Assembly (NCBI GenBank): GCA_963824395.1
Contig: CAWGPF010000005.1
Location: forward strand, 992,001 to 1,056,000
DNA length: 64,000 bases
DNA from: 13-2-20CM-66-19 sp963824395
GTDB lineage: Bacteria > Pseudomonadota > Gammaproteobacteria > Steroidobacterales > Steroidobacteraceae
Direction of reading: 5' to 3'
This document shows positions 35,852 to 46,034 of this stretch, one piece after another. The notes below the pieces were generated by a model, which saw only the letters and a program-made list of their open reading frames with translations, was not told where the DNA came from and searched no databases. A program made the position numbers and the translations under genes. The stretch's first letter is position 1; the number at the start of each line of letters is the position of its first letter.

Positions 35852-36195
35852 GCCGCCTCGAGGAACTCAAGGCGCGCCGCCGAGTGCTGCTGCGCGAGTG
35901 CGAGGCGCAGCGCATGGAGCTTGGCGAGCGCATCGGGGAGCTCAGGGCGAGTCCTCTGAGCCGCGCCGCCACGGAGCTCCTCGCGGGCGGCGGGGACGGG
36001 CTGCCGCTCCTGAAGCCCCTCAGCTGGGCGGCCGCGCTCGCGGGCCTGCTGCTGCTGCGCCGCCCGCGTCAGGTGCTCACCCTCCTCGGCTGGGCGCGCA
36101 CCGTGGTGAGCCTCGGCTCGCGCGCCGCGGTGGCGCTCCGGCTCATCGATCAGCTGCGCGCCCGCCGCCGCGGGCGCGCGGCGGACGAGTCTTAG
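35848..36195 (+). CDS. YqjK-like protein
   Basis: A 115-residue protein starting with GTG 35848 within another GTGA overlap. It is basic and helical: SRLEELKARRRVLLRECEAQ at the start, a short hydrophobic segment (LSWAAALAGLLLLRRP) and an Arg-rich C-terminus (RLIDQLRARRRGRAADES). Position after the yqjD- and yqjE-like genes supports the YqjK assignment. The biochemical role is unknown. Confidence 0.78.
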   Translation: MSRLEELKARRRVLLRECEAQRMELGERIGELRASPLSRAATELLAGGGDGLPLLKPLSWAAALAGLLLLRRPRQVLTLLGWARTVVSLGSRAAVALRLIDQLRARRRGRAADES

Positions 36196-36205
36196 CAGGA
36201 TTCGC

Positions 36206-36358
36206 TCAGGCGCGGCGCCGGAACGTGAGCGCCGCCAGCACCAGGAAGATCAGGCACAGCACCTTCGCGATGCCGGAGGCGCCGGCGGCGATGCCGCCGA
36301 AGCCCAAGATCCCGGCGAGCAGGGCAATCAGGAGAAAGGTGAGCGCGTAGTGCAGCAC
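36206..36358 (-). CDS. DUF1328 (UPF0391, YtjA-like) small membrane protein
   Basis: A 50-codon gene starting at GTG 36358 (MLHYALTFLLIALLAGILGF). Two hydrophobic segments surround the pattern GFGGIAAGASGIAKVL, the hallmark of the DUF1328/YtjA family, and the protein ends LAALTFRRRA. These are predicted two-helix inner-membrane peptides, often stress-induced, with no defined mechanism. It faces the yqjDEK-like genes convergently and is separated from the L,D-transpeptidase gene by 26 nt on the same strand, so both may be co-transcribed. Confidence 0.87.
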   Translation of the reverse strand: MLHYALTFLLIALLAGILGFGGIAAGASGIAKVLCLIFLVLAALTFRRRA

Positions 36359-36384
36359 TGCCGGGGATCCTGTGGATCGAACGC

Positions 36385-37371
36385 TTACGGCGGGCGCGCG
36401 GTGTTGTTGGCCGCCGCAGGACTCACATCGGGGTGTGCAGCGACGCCCACCAGGGTCGGCATCCCGCGGGCCGATACCAAGGTCTCGCGCGCGGCGTCCC
36501 AGTTGATGGCGGCGTGGCTGTTGCCGAGGGCGTGATTGAGCATCTTGGAGAGGAGCTTGAGGTCGGGCTCCTCGGTCTGCCCCTGCTCATCGACCGGCGG
36601 ATGCGCCTCGATGTAGAGCTGCCCGTCGACCCAGGCCACCTTCACTGGCTCGTTGATCAGGCGCACCGGGGTGCCCACCGGCACGGTCGCGAATACCGCC
36701 GCCACGTCCTCCGGGTACATGCGGATGCAGCCGTGGGTTACTGCCATGCCGACGGCGGTCGGGTTGTTGGTGCCGTGGATCAGGTAGGTGCCGTTGCCCG
36801 CCGCGAGGCGCATGGCATAGTCCCCGAGCGGGTTGTCCGGTCCCGGGGGCACCACGCGCGGCAGCGGGTCGCCGTTCTCCTCGTGCTCCTTGCGCACCGA
36901 CTCGGGCGGGTACCAGGGCGGGTGCTTGATCTTCGCAATCACGCGCGTCTCCCCGAGCGGCGTGCGCCAGTCCATCTTGCCGATGCTCACCGGGTAGGTG
37001 ATCACGACCGGCTTGTCGCGGCCGTTGGGCTTCGGGTAGTAGTAGAGACGGTGCTCGGGGAGGTTGACGACGATGCCCTCGCGCGGCCCCGGCGGCAGGA
37101 TGCGACGGCCCGGCAGCACGATGTCCTTGTCGGCGCCCGGGATCCACACGTCCACGCCGGGATTGGCACGGATGATCTCGTAGTAGCCGAGGCTGTAGCG
37201 GTGGGCGAGGTCCGGGAGCGTGTCCTCATACACCGTGCGCACGCTCGAGTCGGCGCCGACGACGGCCGAGCCATCACTCGGCAGCGCGAAGACGGACGCC
37301 CGGGCCGAAGCCCCGAACAGGAGCGCACCCAGGAGGACGAAAAAGGGGGTGATGCGCGCGTCCTGCTTCAT
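36385..37371 (-). CDS. L,D-transpeptidase (YkuD domain)
   Basis: A 328-residue exported enzyme starting at ATG 37371 with signal peptide ITPFFVLLGALLFGASARA. A LysM-like region follows (about residues 45-95: LPDLAHRYSLGYYEIIRANP) and then the YkuD catalytic domain with HGTNNPTAVGMAVTHGCIRM, where the last His and Cys form the catalytic site. It should cross-link peptidoglycan by 3-3 bonds or attach lipoproteins, in the periplasm, like ErfK/YbiS/YcfS. The C-terminal extension (SKMLNHALGNSHAAINWDAA) is typical of that group. The Met ten codons earlier would disturb the signal peptide and is rejected. Confidence 0.93.
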   Translation of the reverse strand: MKQDARITPFFVLLGALLFGASARASVFALPSDGSAVVGADSSVRTVYEDTLPDLAHRYSLGYYEIIRANPGVDVWIPGADKDIVLPGRRILPPGPREGIVVNLPEHRLYYYPKPNGRDKPVVITYPVSIGKMDWRTPLGETRVIAKIKHPPWYPPESVRKEHEENGDPLPRVVPPGPDNPLGDYAMRLAAGNGTYLIHGTNNPTAVGMAVTHGCIRMYPEDVAAVFATVPVGTPVRLINEPVKVAWVDGQLYIEAHPPVDEQGQTEEPDLKLLSKMLNHALGNSHAAINWDAARETLVSARGMPTLVGVAAHPDVSPAAANNTARPP

Positions 37372-37476
37372 GTCACTATCGTCGAAGGTCCCGTATCTCA
37401 TTGATTTGACAGAACTAGACTCGGTCTGTTCCGTCTACTCGTGCCATTGTAGAGGATTCCATTACCATCGCGCGCG

Positions 37477-38097
37477 GTGAGCCGTACCGCAAAGCCCTCG
37501 CGCCGCTTCTTCCTCAAGCCCACCCTCACCGTGGCGCGTGAGCTGATCGGCATGCACCTGGTGCACGCGCACGGCGGGCGGGTGCAGCGGGCGCGCATCG
37601 TGGAGACCGAGGCGTACTTGGGTCCGCGCGATCTCGCCGCCCACTCCGCCCGCGGCCACACGCCGCGCACCGCGGTCATGTACGGGCCGCCGGGCCACGC
37701 TTATGTGTATTTCATCTACGGCTTCTGGAACTGCCTGAACGTGGTCACGAGCGTCCCCGGCACGCCGCACGCGGTGCTGCTGCGGGCGCTCGAGCCGCTC
37801 GCACACGTGAGCGAGCGCACCAGCGGACCGGGGCTTTTGTGCCGCGCGCTCGGCATCGACCGGCGCCTGAACGGGGCGGACCTGCTCGGCAACGAGCTGT
37901 GGCTCGAACGCGCGCCGCGCGGCGCACCGCCAGTACGCGTGGCGCGCGCTACGCGCATCGGCGTGGAGTACGCGGGCGCCTGGGCGCTGAAGCGCTGGCG
38001 CTTCTATGATGCGGCCTCTCCCTATGTGTCCACCCTCACGGCCGCCGAGCGGCGGCGCCTGGCGGCCGGGAGTGCGATGCACGTCTTGGGCACTTGA
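37477..38097 (+). CDS. 3-methyladenine DNA glycosylase (AAG/MPG family)
   Basis: A 206-residue base-excision repair enzyme starting at GTG 37477. The AAG-family core is present: RARIVETEAYLGPRDLAAHS, HTPRTAVMYGPPGHAYVYFI, and YGFWNCLNVV, with SGPGLLCRALGI. ETEAY carries the catalytic Glu. It would excise alkylated purines. It is divergent from the L,D-transpeptidase gene and followed by dsbA after 73 nt. Symbol is left open because bacterial names for this family vary (mpg, aag). Confidence 0.93.
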   Translation: MSRTAKPSRRFFLKPTLTVARELIGMHLVHAHGGRVQRARIVETEAYLGPRDLAAHSARGHTPRTAVMYGPPGHAYVYFIYGFWNCLNVVTSVPGTPHAVLLRALEPLAHVSERTSGPGLLCRALGIDRRLNGADLLGNELWLERAPRGAPPVRVARATRIGVEYAGAWALKRWRFYDAASPYVSTLTAAERRRLAAGSAMHVLGT

Positions 38098-38170
38098 GGA
38101 ACTTCCGGCTCCGGTTTTGCCTAAACTAGCGCCCGCAACCCGTCCCGTCGGGCAGAAGAAAGGATCTGGC

Positions 38171-38839
38171 ATGAGGTTTCCCGTGCGCGCCCTGAGTGTC
38201 TTTGCCGCCCTGCTCGCCACCGCCCTCGTTCCGGCCGCGCCCGCCGCGGCGCAGGCCGAGGGCACCGAGTACCGCGTGCTCGCCCCCGTCCAGCCGACCC
38301 TGAGCCCGGGCAAGATCGAGGTGGTGGAGTTCTTCTCCTACGCCTGCCCGCACTGCGCCGAGTTCGCGCCGCTGCTCGCCACCTGGCGGGCGACGCTTGC
38401 GAAGGACGTGGTGTTTCGCCGCGTGCCGGTGGGATTCGATCGCCCGCCGTGGATCAACATGCAGCGCGCCTACTATGCGCTGCTCGCCAGCGGCGACCTC
38501 GAGCGCCTCGATGCGAAGCTCTTCAACGCCATCCACGAGCAGCACCTGCCGCTCTTCCAGGAGCAGGCGCTGTTTGACTGGGTCGGCAAGAACGGCGGCG
38601 ATGCGCAGAAGTTCATCGCCGCCTATACCTCCTTCGGCATCAACAACCAGACCGTGCAGGCCGACAAGATGGCCGAAGACTTCCAGATCACCGGGGTGCC
38701 GACGATGGCGGTCGACGGCCGCTACGTGGCCCTGGGGGACACGCAGCTTGAGCTGCTAGCCAACACCGACAAGCTGATCGCCAAGGTGCGCGCCGAGCAT
38801 GCCGCGGCCGTGAAGGCCGCGCCGGCACCGAAGAAGTAG
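38171..38839 (+). CDS. dsbA: Thiol:disulfide interchange protein DsbA
   Basis: A 222-residue periplasmic oxidoreductase that introduces disulfide bonds into exported proteins. Signal peptide VRALSVFAALLATALVPAAP ends near AAAQA. The thioredoxin active site is FFSYACPHCAEF (CPHC) and the cis-proline is in ITGVPTMAVDGRY. The ATG at 38171 has AAAGGA upstream. Its partner DsbB is not in the window. Several exported proteins encoded here contain paired cysteines. Confidence 0.95.
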   Translation: MRFPVRALSVFAALLATALVPAAPAAAQAEGTEYRVLAPVQPTLSPGKIEVVEFFSYACPHCAEFAPLLATWRATLAKDVVFRRVPVGFDRPPWINMQRAYYALLASGDLERLDAKLFNAIHEQHLPLFQEQALFDWVGKNGGDAQKFIAAYTSFGINNQTVQADKMAEDFQITGVPTMAVDGRYVALGDTQLELLANTDKLIAKVRAEHAAAVKAAPAPKK

Positions 38840-38853
38840 GCGCGCGGCGCGCG

Positions 38854-40829
38854 CTAGCCTGAGCGCTCGAGCTCAAGCAGCGCGCTGCCCTGCGGGGCGC
38901 GCTCGCCGGGGGCGAAGTGCACCGTGCCCACGCGGCCGGCGTACGGCGCGGTGATGGTGTGCTCCATCTTCATGGCCTCGATGACCATGAGGACCGCCCC
39001 GCTTTTGACCTCCTCGCCGCTCTTCACCGCGACGCTCACCACCACCCCGGGCAGCGGCGTCGTGAGGCCGCCGGCCGCGGCCGTGACGGCGAACTCACGC
39101 TCGCGCGGATCCTGAAGCTGCAGGCGATAGTGCGCGCTGTCCGTCCACAGGTGCACGGTGGGACCCTCGCGCAGCACCCGCGCGGCGAAGCGCTGCGCCC
39201 CGCTGCGCACCGCGGCCTCAGCGGCATCGAGGTGCAGCTCATGCAGCGTGAGGCTCGCGGCGTCATCGACGCCCGCGGCGACGCAGCAACCGTCCCGCCA
39301 CTTCAGCTCCACCGTGTGCGATCGGCCCCCGCCCTCAAGCTGCACCCGGGTCAGCGCGGGGAGGTTCGGCGTGAAGCCATCGCGCGCGTCCCAGGGGTCT
39401 GGCGCAGCGCCCGGCGCCGGCGCGCCGAGCAGGATGAGGGCGGCGAGGATCAGTGCCTCGGGCGGTGCGGGCCCGGGGGCGCCGATTGCGGCGCCCTCCT
39501 CTCCGAGGAAGGCGATGCTGTGGCGCACCGCGAGGAAGGCCGGCGCGCGCAGGACCGATGCGAGGTAGCGCTCGTTCGTCTGCACGCCGGCGCCGCGCGT
39601 CGCCGCGAGCGCCTGCGCGAGGCGCGCGGCGGCAAGCTCGCGCGTCTCCCCCCAGGCGATCACCTTGCCGAGCAGCGAGTCGTAGTGCTCGGGCACGGTG
39701 TCGCCGGATTCGAAGCCGGCATCAACGCGGATGCCCTGCCCCTCGGGCCACTGCATGAGCGTGAGCACCCCTGAGCTTGGCAGGAAGCCGCGCGCCGGAT
39801 CCTCGGCGCATACCCGCGCCTCGATCGCGTGGCCACGAAAGTGCACCGCCTCCTGGGTGAGCGGCAGTGCCTCAGCGCTCGCCACGCGCAGCTGCCACTC
39901 GACGAGGTCGAGCCCGGTGATCGCCTCGGTCACGGTGTGCTCGACCTGCAGGCGGGTGTTCATCTCCATGAAGTAAAAGTCGCTGCCGTCGAACAGAAAC
40001 TCCACCGTGCCCGCCCCGACGTAGCCGATCTCGCGCGCCACCACGAGTGCTGCGGCGCGCATCCGGGCGCGTACCTCATCGGGGATCTGCGGCGCCGGGG
40101 CCTCCTCGATGAGCTTCTGGTGGCGGCGCTGGATCGAGCAGTCGCGCTCGCCCAGGTGCAGGCAGTGGCCGTGCGCATCGGCGAACACCTGCACCTCCAG
40201 GTGCCGCGGCGCCTCAAGGTAGCGCTCCAGCAAGAGCGCGCCGTCACCGAAGGCGCTCTCGGCGAGGCGCCGCGCGGCCTTGAGCGCCGGCATGATCTGC
40301 GCCTCGGTGCGCACGATCTGCATGCCCTTGCCGCCCCCGCCCGCGGCCGGCTTGACGATGAGGGGGAGCCCCGCCGCGCGCGCCTCGAGTGCCAGGGTGT
40401 CGAGGTCCTGGCCGGCGCCGGCGTAGCCCGGCAGCACCGGCACGCCGGCCTCGCGCATGCGCGTCTTGGCGAGGATCTTCGAGCCCATGGCGGCGATGCT
40501 CGCGGCCGGCGGGCCGACGAAGATGAGTCCGGCCGCGCTGACCGCGCTGGCGAAGGCGGCATTCTCGGAGAGGAACCCGTAGCCAGGATGGATGGCTTCG
40601 GCGCCGCTGACCTGCGCCGCGGCGAGCAGGCGCGCGGCATCGAGGTAGCTGTCGCGCGCCGCGGCGGGCCCCAAGTGCACCGCCTCATCCGCCGCGCGCA
40701 CGTGGCGCGCGCCAGCGTCCGCGTCGGAGTACACCGCGATGGTACGGATGCCCAGACGGCGCGCCGTGCGGAAGATGCGGCAGGCGATCTCGCCGCGGTT
40801 GGCGACCAGCAGGCTCTTCAGCATGGGCA

Positions 40830-40830
<1 letters not shown>
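38854..40830 (-). CDS. liuD: Methylcrotonyl-CoA carboxylase, biotin-containing alpha subunit
   Basis: A 658-residue biotin carboxylase plus carrier protein. Order: biotin carboxylase N-domain (LLVANRGEIACRIFRTARRL), ATP-grasp (KPAAGGGGKGMQIV, MEMNTRLQVEHTVTE), a linker, and the C-terminal biotinyl domain with EAMKMEHTI (biotinylated Lys). It carboxylates biotin and, with the beta subunit, converts 3-methylcrotonyl-CoA to 3-methylglutaconyl-CoA in leucine breakdown. Its ATG (40830) overlaps the beta subunit stop as TAATG. Substrate assignment rests on the adjacent isovaleryl-CoA dehydrogenase and the beta subunit type; acetyl-, propionyl- or geranyl-CoA carboxylase are alternatives. Confidence 0.92.
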
Positions 40831-42434
<1,604 letters not shown>

Positions 42435-42450
42435 GAGACGCTTGCCATGG

Positions 42451-42498
42451 TTGCCGGTTTGTCCGACAATCATACGATTGCAGCCTCCACGAAGGCAA
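42451..42498. promoter_or_regulatory. Divergent leucine-catabolism promoters with FCD-type GntR operator
   Basis: TTGTCCGACAA at 42459-42469 is a perfect palindrome that fits TNGTNNNACNA, the pattern bound by FadR/FCD-type GntR regulators. Rightward, TTGCCG (42451-42456) and TACGAT (42473-42478), 16 nt apart, bracket it. Leftward, TTGCCT (42498-42493) and TATGAT (42474-42469), 18 nt apart, place it at the -10 edge. Binding here would block both genes. The local FCD regulator gene is at 43672. Confidence 0.65.
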
Positions 42499-42502
42499 GT
42501 CC

Positions 42503-43675
42503 ATGACTACGCTCGACACCACCGACAGTGACTTCGGCCTGGGGCCGGAGCTCGATGAAATCCGCCGCGAGGTGCGCCGCTTCGCGAGCGAGGAGATCGC
42601 CCCGCGCGCTCAGGAGATCGACCGCAGCAACGCCTTCCCGCGCGACCTGTGGCCGAAGCTCGGGGCCCAGGGCTTGCTTGGCGTCACGGTGCCGGAGCGC
42701 TACGGCGGCGCCGCCCTGGGCTACCTCGCGCACGTCATCGTCATGGAGGAGATCTCGCGTGCCTCCGGGTCGGTCGGACTCTCCTACGGCGCGCACTCGA
42801 ACCTGTGCGTGAACCAGCTGCGGCTGAATGGCACCGAGGCGCAGTGCGAGCGCTACCTGACGAAGCTCGTGAGCGGTGAGCACGTCGGGGCGCTGGCGAT
42901 GTCCGAGCCCGGCGCGGGCTCGGACGTGGTGTCGATGCAGCTGCGCGCGGAAGGCCGCCGCGGCGGCTACCTGCTCAACGGCCGCAAGATGTGGATCACC
43001 AACGGTCCGGACGCCGACACCTTCCTCATCTATGCCAAGACCGATGCGGCCGCCGGCCCGCGCGGCATCAGCACCTTCATCGTGGAGCGTGGCACGCCAG
43101 GCTTCAGCACCGCGCAGAAGCTCGACAAGCTCGGCATGCGCGGCTCGGGCACCTGTGAACTCGTGTTCGAGGACTGCTTCGTCCCCACCGAGAGCCTGCT
43201 CGGCGCCGAGAACGGCGGCGTGCGGGTGCTGATGAGCGGCCTTGACTACGAACGCGTGGTGCTCGCCGGAGGGCCGCTCGGCCTCATGGCCGCAGCGCTC
43301 GACGTCGTGCTGCCCTACGTGCGCGAGCGGCGGCAGTTCGGGCAGCCGATCGGCACCTTCGAGCTGATGCAGGGAAAGGTCGCCGACATGTACGCCTCCC
43401 TGAATGCCGCGCGCGCCTACGTTTACGCGGTGGCGCGCGCCTGCGATGCGCGCACCGTGCGCCGCCGCGACGCCGCCGCGTGCATCCTGTTCGCCGCCGA
43501 GCGCGCCACCCAGGCGGCGCTGGAAGCCATCCAGGCCCTGGGCGGCAACGGCTACATCAACGACTACAGCGCCGGGCGGCTGCTGCGCGACGCCAAGCTC
43601 TACGAGATCGGCGCCGGCACCCAGGAGATCCGCCGCATGCTCATCGGGCGCGAGCTGTTCGAGGCGGCCGCGTGA
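42503..43675 (+). CDS. liuA: Isovaleryl-CoA dehydrogenase
   Basis: A 390-residue acyl-CoA dehydrogenase that oxidises isovaleryl-CoA to 3-methylcrotonyl-CoA, the step before the divergent carboxylase. Motifs: AMSEPGAGSDVVSMQLRAE (FAD), WITNGPDADTFLIYAKTD, the catalytic glutamate in LDYERVVLAGGPLGLM, a placement typical of isovaleryl-CoA dehydrogenases, and QALGGNGYINDYSAGRLLRD. It passes electrons to ETF, whose genes are at 7.6-9.3 kb. It overlaps the GntR regulator gene by 4 nt (GTGA). Enoyl-CoA hydratase (liuC) and HMG-CoA lyase genes, common in liu operons, are absent from this locus. Confidence 0.94.
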   Translation: MTTLDTTDSDFGLGPELDEIRREVRRFASEEIAPRAQEIDRSNAFPRDLWPKLGAQGLLGVTVPERYGGAALGYLAHVIVMEEISRASGSVGLSYGAHSNLCVNQLRLNGTEAQCERYLTKLVSGEHVGALAMSEPGAGSDVVSMQLRAEGRRGGYLLNGRKMWITNGPDADTFLIYAKTDAAAGPRGISTFIVERGTPGFSTAQKLDKLGMRGSGTCELVFEDCFVPTESLLGAENGGVRVLMSGLDYERVVLAGGPLGLMAAALDVVLPYVRERRQFGQPIGTFELMQGKVADMYASLNAARAYVYAVARACDARTVRRRDAAACILFAAERATQAALEAIQALGGNGYINDYSAGRLLRDAKLYEIGAGTQEIRRMLIGRELFEAAA

Positions 43676-44421
43676 GCGTCGAGTTCGCACAGATCCAGAT
43701 CGAGCCGGCCTACCGCAAGGTGGCCGCCGCCATCGGCGAGCGCATCCTCGGCCGCCGGCTGCGCGAGGGCGAGCGGCTGCCCTCCGAGACCGAGCTCGCG
43801 CGCCAGTTCGGCGTCAACCGCTCCACCGTGCGCGAGGCGCTGCGGGAACTGGAGAGCCGCGGCCTGGTGCAGCGCCGAGCGGGCTCGAAACTCATGTCGG
43901 TGAGCCGACCGCAGCAGGCGAGCATCGCTGAGGGCATCAGCCATGCGCTGCTGCTGCACGACGTCACGGTGCGCGACGTGTGGGAGGCGCTCACGATCCT
44001 CGAGCCGCCGCTCGCGGCCGCCGCGGCCCGCGCGCGCACCGAGGAGGACCTGACCGCCCTCACCCGCGCCGCGGCGGCGCTGAGCGCGCCAGGGGTGGAC
44101 ACGGGTGCGGCCGTGCAGCGCACCTCCGAGGTGTTCCGCTGCATCGGCCGGGCCACCCATAACCCGGTCCTGGGGCTTGCCCAGGAGCCGCTGCTGCAGC
44201 TGCTCGAGCCCTCCCTCGTCATCATGATCGACAAGGTGGCGCAGGCACGCTCGCGCATCGTGACCGCGCAGCAGCACCTGGTGCGCGCCCTCGAGGGACG
44301 CGATGCCCAGGAGGCCGAAGCCTGGATGGCGCGGCACATCCGCGACTTCAGAAAGGGCTACGAGCTCGCCGGCATCGACCTCACCTTGCGCCTGAACCCC
44401 CGCCAAGCCCCGCAGCCCTGA
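43672..44421 (+). CDS. FCD-domain GntR-family transcriptional regulator
   Basis: A 249-residue regulator starting at GTG 43672 within the GTGA overlap with liuA. The winged HTH is ETELARQFGVNRSTVREALR then ELESRGLVQRRAGSK, and the C-terminal part is the helical FCD ligand-binding domain (about residues 90-235; TVRDVWEALTILEPPLAAAA). Known leucine-catabolism regulators in proteobacteria are usually MerR-type LiuR or TetR-type LiuQ, so an FCD regulator in this position is unusual. The palindrome between liuA and liuB fits its family and supports autoregulation and control of both arms. The ligand is unknown; an acyl-CoA intermediate is a guess. Confidence 0.88.
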   Translation: MSVEFAQIQIEPAYRKVAAAIGERILGRRLREGERLPSETELARQFGVNRSTVREALRELESRGLVQRRAGSKLMSVSRPQQASIAEGISHALLLHDVTVRDVWEALTILEPPLAAAAARARTEEDLTALTRAAAALSAPGVDTGAAVQRTSEVFRCIGRATHNPVLGLAQEPLLQLLEPSLVIMIDKVAQARSRIVTAQQHLVRALEGRDAQEAEAWMARHIRDFRKGYELAGIDLTLRLNPRQAPQP

Positions 44422-44540
44422 AAATCACCCCCGCGGGGCGTGACGGACGTCCCTAACCGGCGCTGCGGCGGCGGCCCCGCGCCCGCGCCGGGGGTATGCT
44501 CAAGGTGAAGTTCGCGCATAACGCGCGACGGAGCTCCGCC

Positions 44541-45113
44541 ATGCTGCCGGCCCTGATACTCCTGTTCCTGGTGCTTGCGCTGACCGGTTACCTGGTCGGG
44601 GTCTACAACGGCCTGGTGCGGGTGCGCGCGGCGGTCAAGCTCGCCTGGTCCAACATCGATGTGCTCCTGGCGCAGCGCCACGACGAGCTGCCGAAGCTCG
44701 TCGAGGTGTGCCGGCAGTACATGCAGTACGAGGCCGCAACGCTCGAGCGCGTGATGCGCGCGCGCTCGGGCGTCGATGCGGCGCGCAGCGCCGGCAACGT
44801 TGCCGGGCTCGGCGCCGCCGAGCAGGAGCTGCACAGCGGGCTCTCGGGCCTGTACGCCGTGGCCGAGAACTACCCGCAGCTGAAGGCGAGCGAACCCTTC
44901 AAGCACCTGCAGGAGCGCATCAGTGCGCTCGAGACTGCGATCGCCGACCGCCGCGAGGTCTACAACGACGCGGTCAACACCAACAACGTGCGCATCAGTG
45001 CCTTCCCCGACGTGCTCATCGCAGGCCTCGGCAACTTTCCCGAGGCGCAGCTGCTGCACCTGCAGGCCGCGCAGACTGCGGACGTCGACCTCAAGGCCGC
45101 TTTCTCCGGCTGA
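44541..45113 (+). CDS. lemA: LemA family protein
   Basis: A 190-residue protein starting at ATG 44541 (MLPALILLFLVLALTGYLVG) with GGAG upstream; a longer frame is rejected as it lacks a ribosome site. One N-terminal membrane helix is followed by the LemA helical domain: VYNGLVRVRAAVKLAWSNID, RHDELPKLVEVCRQYM, VAENYPQLKASEPF, and YNDAVNTNNVRISAFPDVL. LemA proteins are widespread, with unknown biochemical role. The next gene encodes a GIDE-domain membrane protein, a pairing seen in other bacteria. Confidence 0.93.
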   Translation: MLPALILLFLVLALTGYLVGVYNGLVRVRAAVKLAWSNIDVLLAQRHDELPKLVEVCRQYMQYEAATLERVMRARSGVDAARSAGNVAGLGAAEQELHSGLSGLYAVAENYPQLKASEPFKHLQERISALETAIADRREVYNDAVNTNNVRISAFPDVLIAGLGNFPEAQLLHLQAAQTADVDLKAAFSG

Positions 45114-45152
45114 CGCGCCGGGCGGCCGCCCCCCTTTTTCGCCGAGCACCCC

Positions 45153-46034
45153 GTGCAGCACCCGCAGCTCGTTGCCCTCGCCGCCGCGGCCGGGGCGCTC
45201 GCGGCGCTGTACGCAGCGCTCAGGCACCTGCGGCGCGAGCGCCTGCTCGCCGACACCGCCAGCGCGCGCCTGCGCTCGGCCGCGCAGGGCTATGTCAAGG
45301 TCAGCGGCCGCGCCCAGCCGGCCCAGCCGCGCTCGACGCAGGCGCCGCTCTCGGGGCGGGCATGCGTGTGGTGGTCGTACCGGATCGAAGAGAAGGACAG
45401 CGAGCGCGAGGCCGAGGAGCGCCGCGAATGGCGCACGATCGAGCAGGCCACGAGCGTTGAGCTCTTCGCGCTGATCGACAGCGACGGGGCGCAGTGCCTC
45501 GTCGGGCCGGTAAACGCGGAGATCACCGCCACCACCCGCAGCGTCTGGTTCGGTGAGGGGCCGCGCCCGAGCGGGCCGCCGCCGGCCGTGGCCGCCCCGG
45601 TGCGCCTCGGCGGCTACCGCTACACCGAGCAGCTGCTCGACGTTGACGCGCACCTCTCGGTCATCGGGGAGCTGCGCTCGCACTCGGAGGTCGGTGACGT
45701 CAACCAGGTCGCGCAGGAGAAGCTGCACCTGTGGAAGGCCGACCAGGCGGGCCTGCTCGCGCGCTTCGACCAGGACCACGACGGCCGCATCGGTGCCGCC
45801 GAGTGGGAAGCGGCGCGCGCCGCGGCGCTCGCCGAGGCGCGCGCCCAGGTACTGTCCACGAACGTGGAGCGCGTCAGTGTCATCTCGGAGCCGGCGAACG
45901 GTGAGCCCTTCCTGATCGCCCCGCTCACCCCTGCCCAGCTGGTGCGGCGCGAGAAGTTCGGTGCCGCCGTATGCTTCGTGCTGGGACTGGGCTGCGTGGT
46001 GCTGTGCGCCTGGGCACTGCGCCAGAGCGCTTAG
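45153..46034 (+). CDS. GIDE-domain membrane protein with an EF-hand
   Basis: A 293-residue protein starting at GTG 45153. An N-terminal membrane helix (LVALAAAAGALAALYAALRH) and a C-terminal one (about 266-287) flank a cytoplasmic or periplasmic domain. Residues about 45-130 resemble the GIDE domain: QAPLSGRACVWWSYRIEEKD, EWRTIEQATSVELFALID. In the insert, D206-QDHDGRIGAAE-E217 is a canonical 12-residue EF-hand calcium loop (DxDxDG, I, final E). In eukaryotes the GIDE region belongs to a membrane E3 ligase, but this protein has no RING domain. Function unknown; it lies 39 nt after lemA. Confidence 0.82.
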   Translation: MQHPQLVALAAAAGALAALYAALRHLRRERLLADTASARLRSAAQGYVKVSGRAQPAQPRSTQAPLSGRACVWWSYRIEEKDSEREAEERREWRTIEQATSVELFALIDSDGAQCLVGPVNAEITATTRSVWFGEGPRPSGPPPAVAAPVRLGGYRYTEQLLDVDAHLSVIGELRSHSEVGDVNQVAQEKLHLWKADQAGLLARFDQDHDGRIGAAEWEAARAAALAEARAQVLSTNVERVSVISEPANGEPFLIAPLTPAQLVRREKFGAAVCFVLGLGCVVLCAWALRQSA

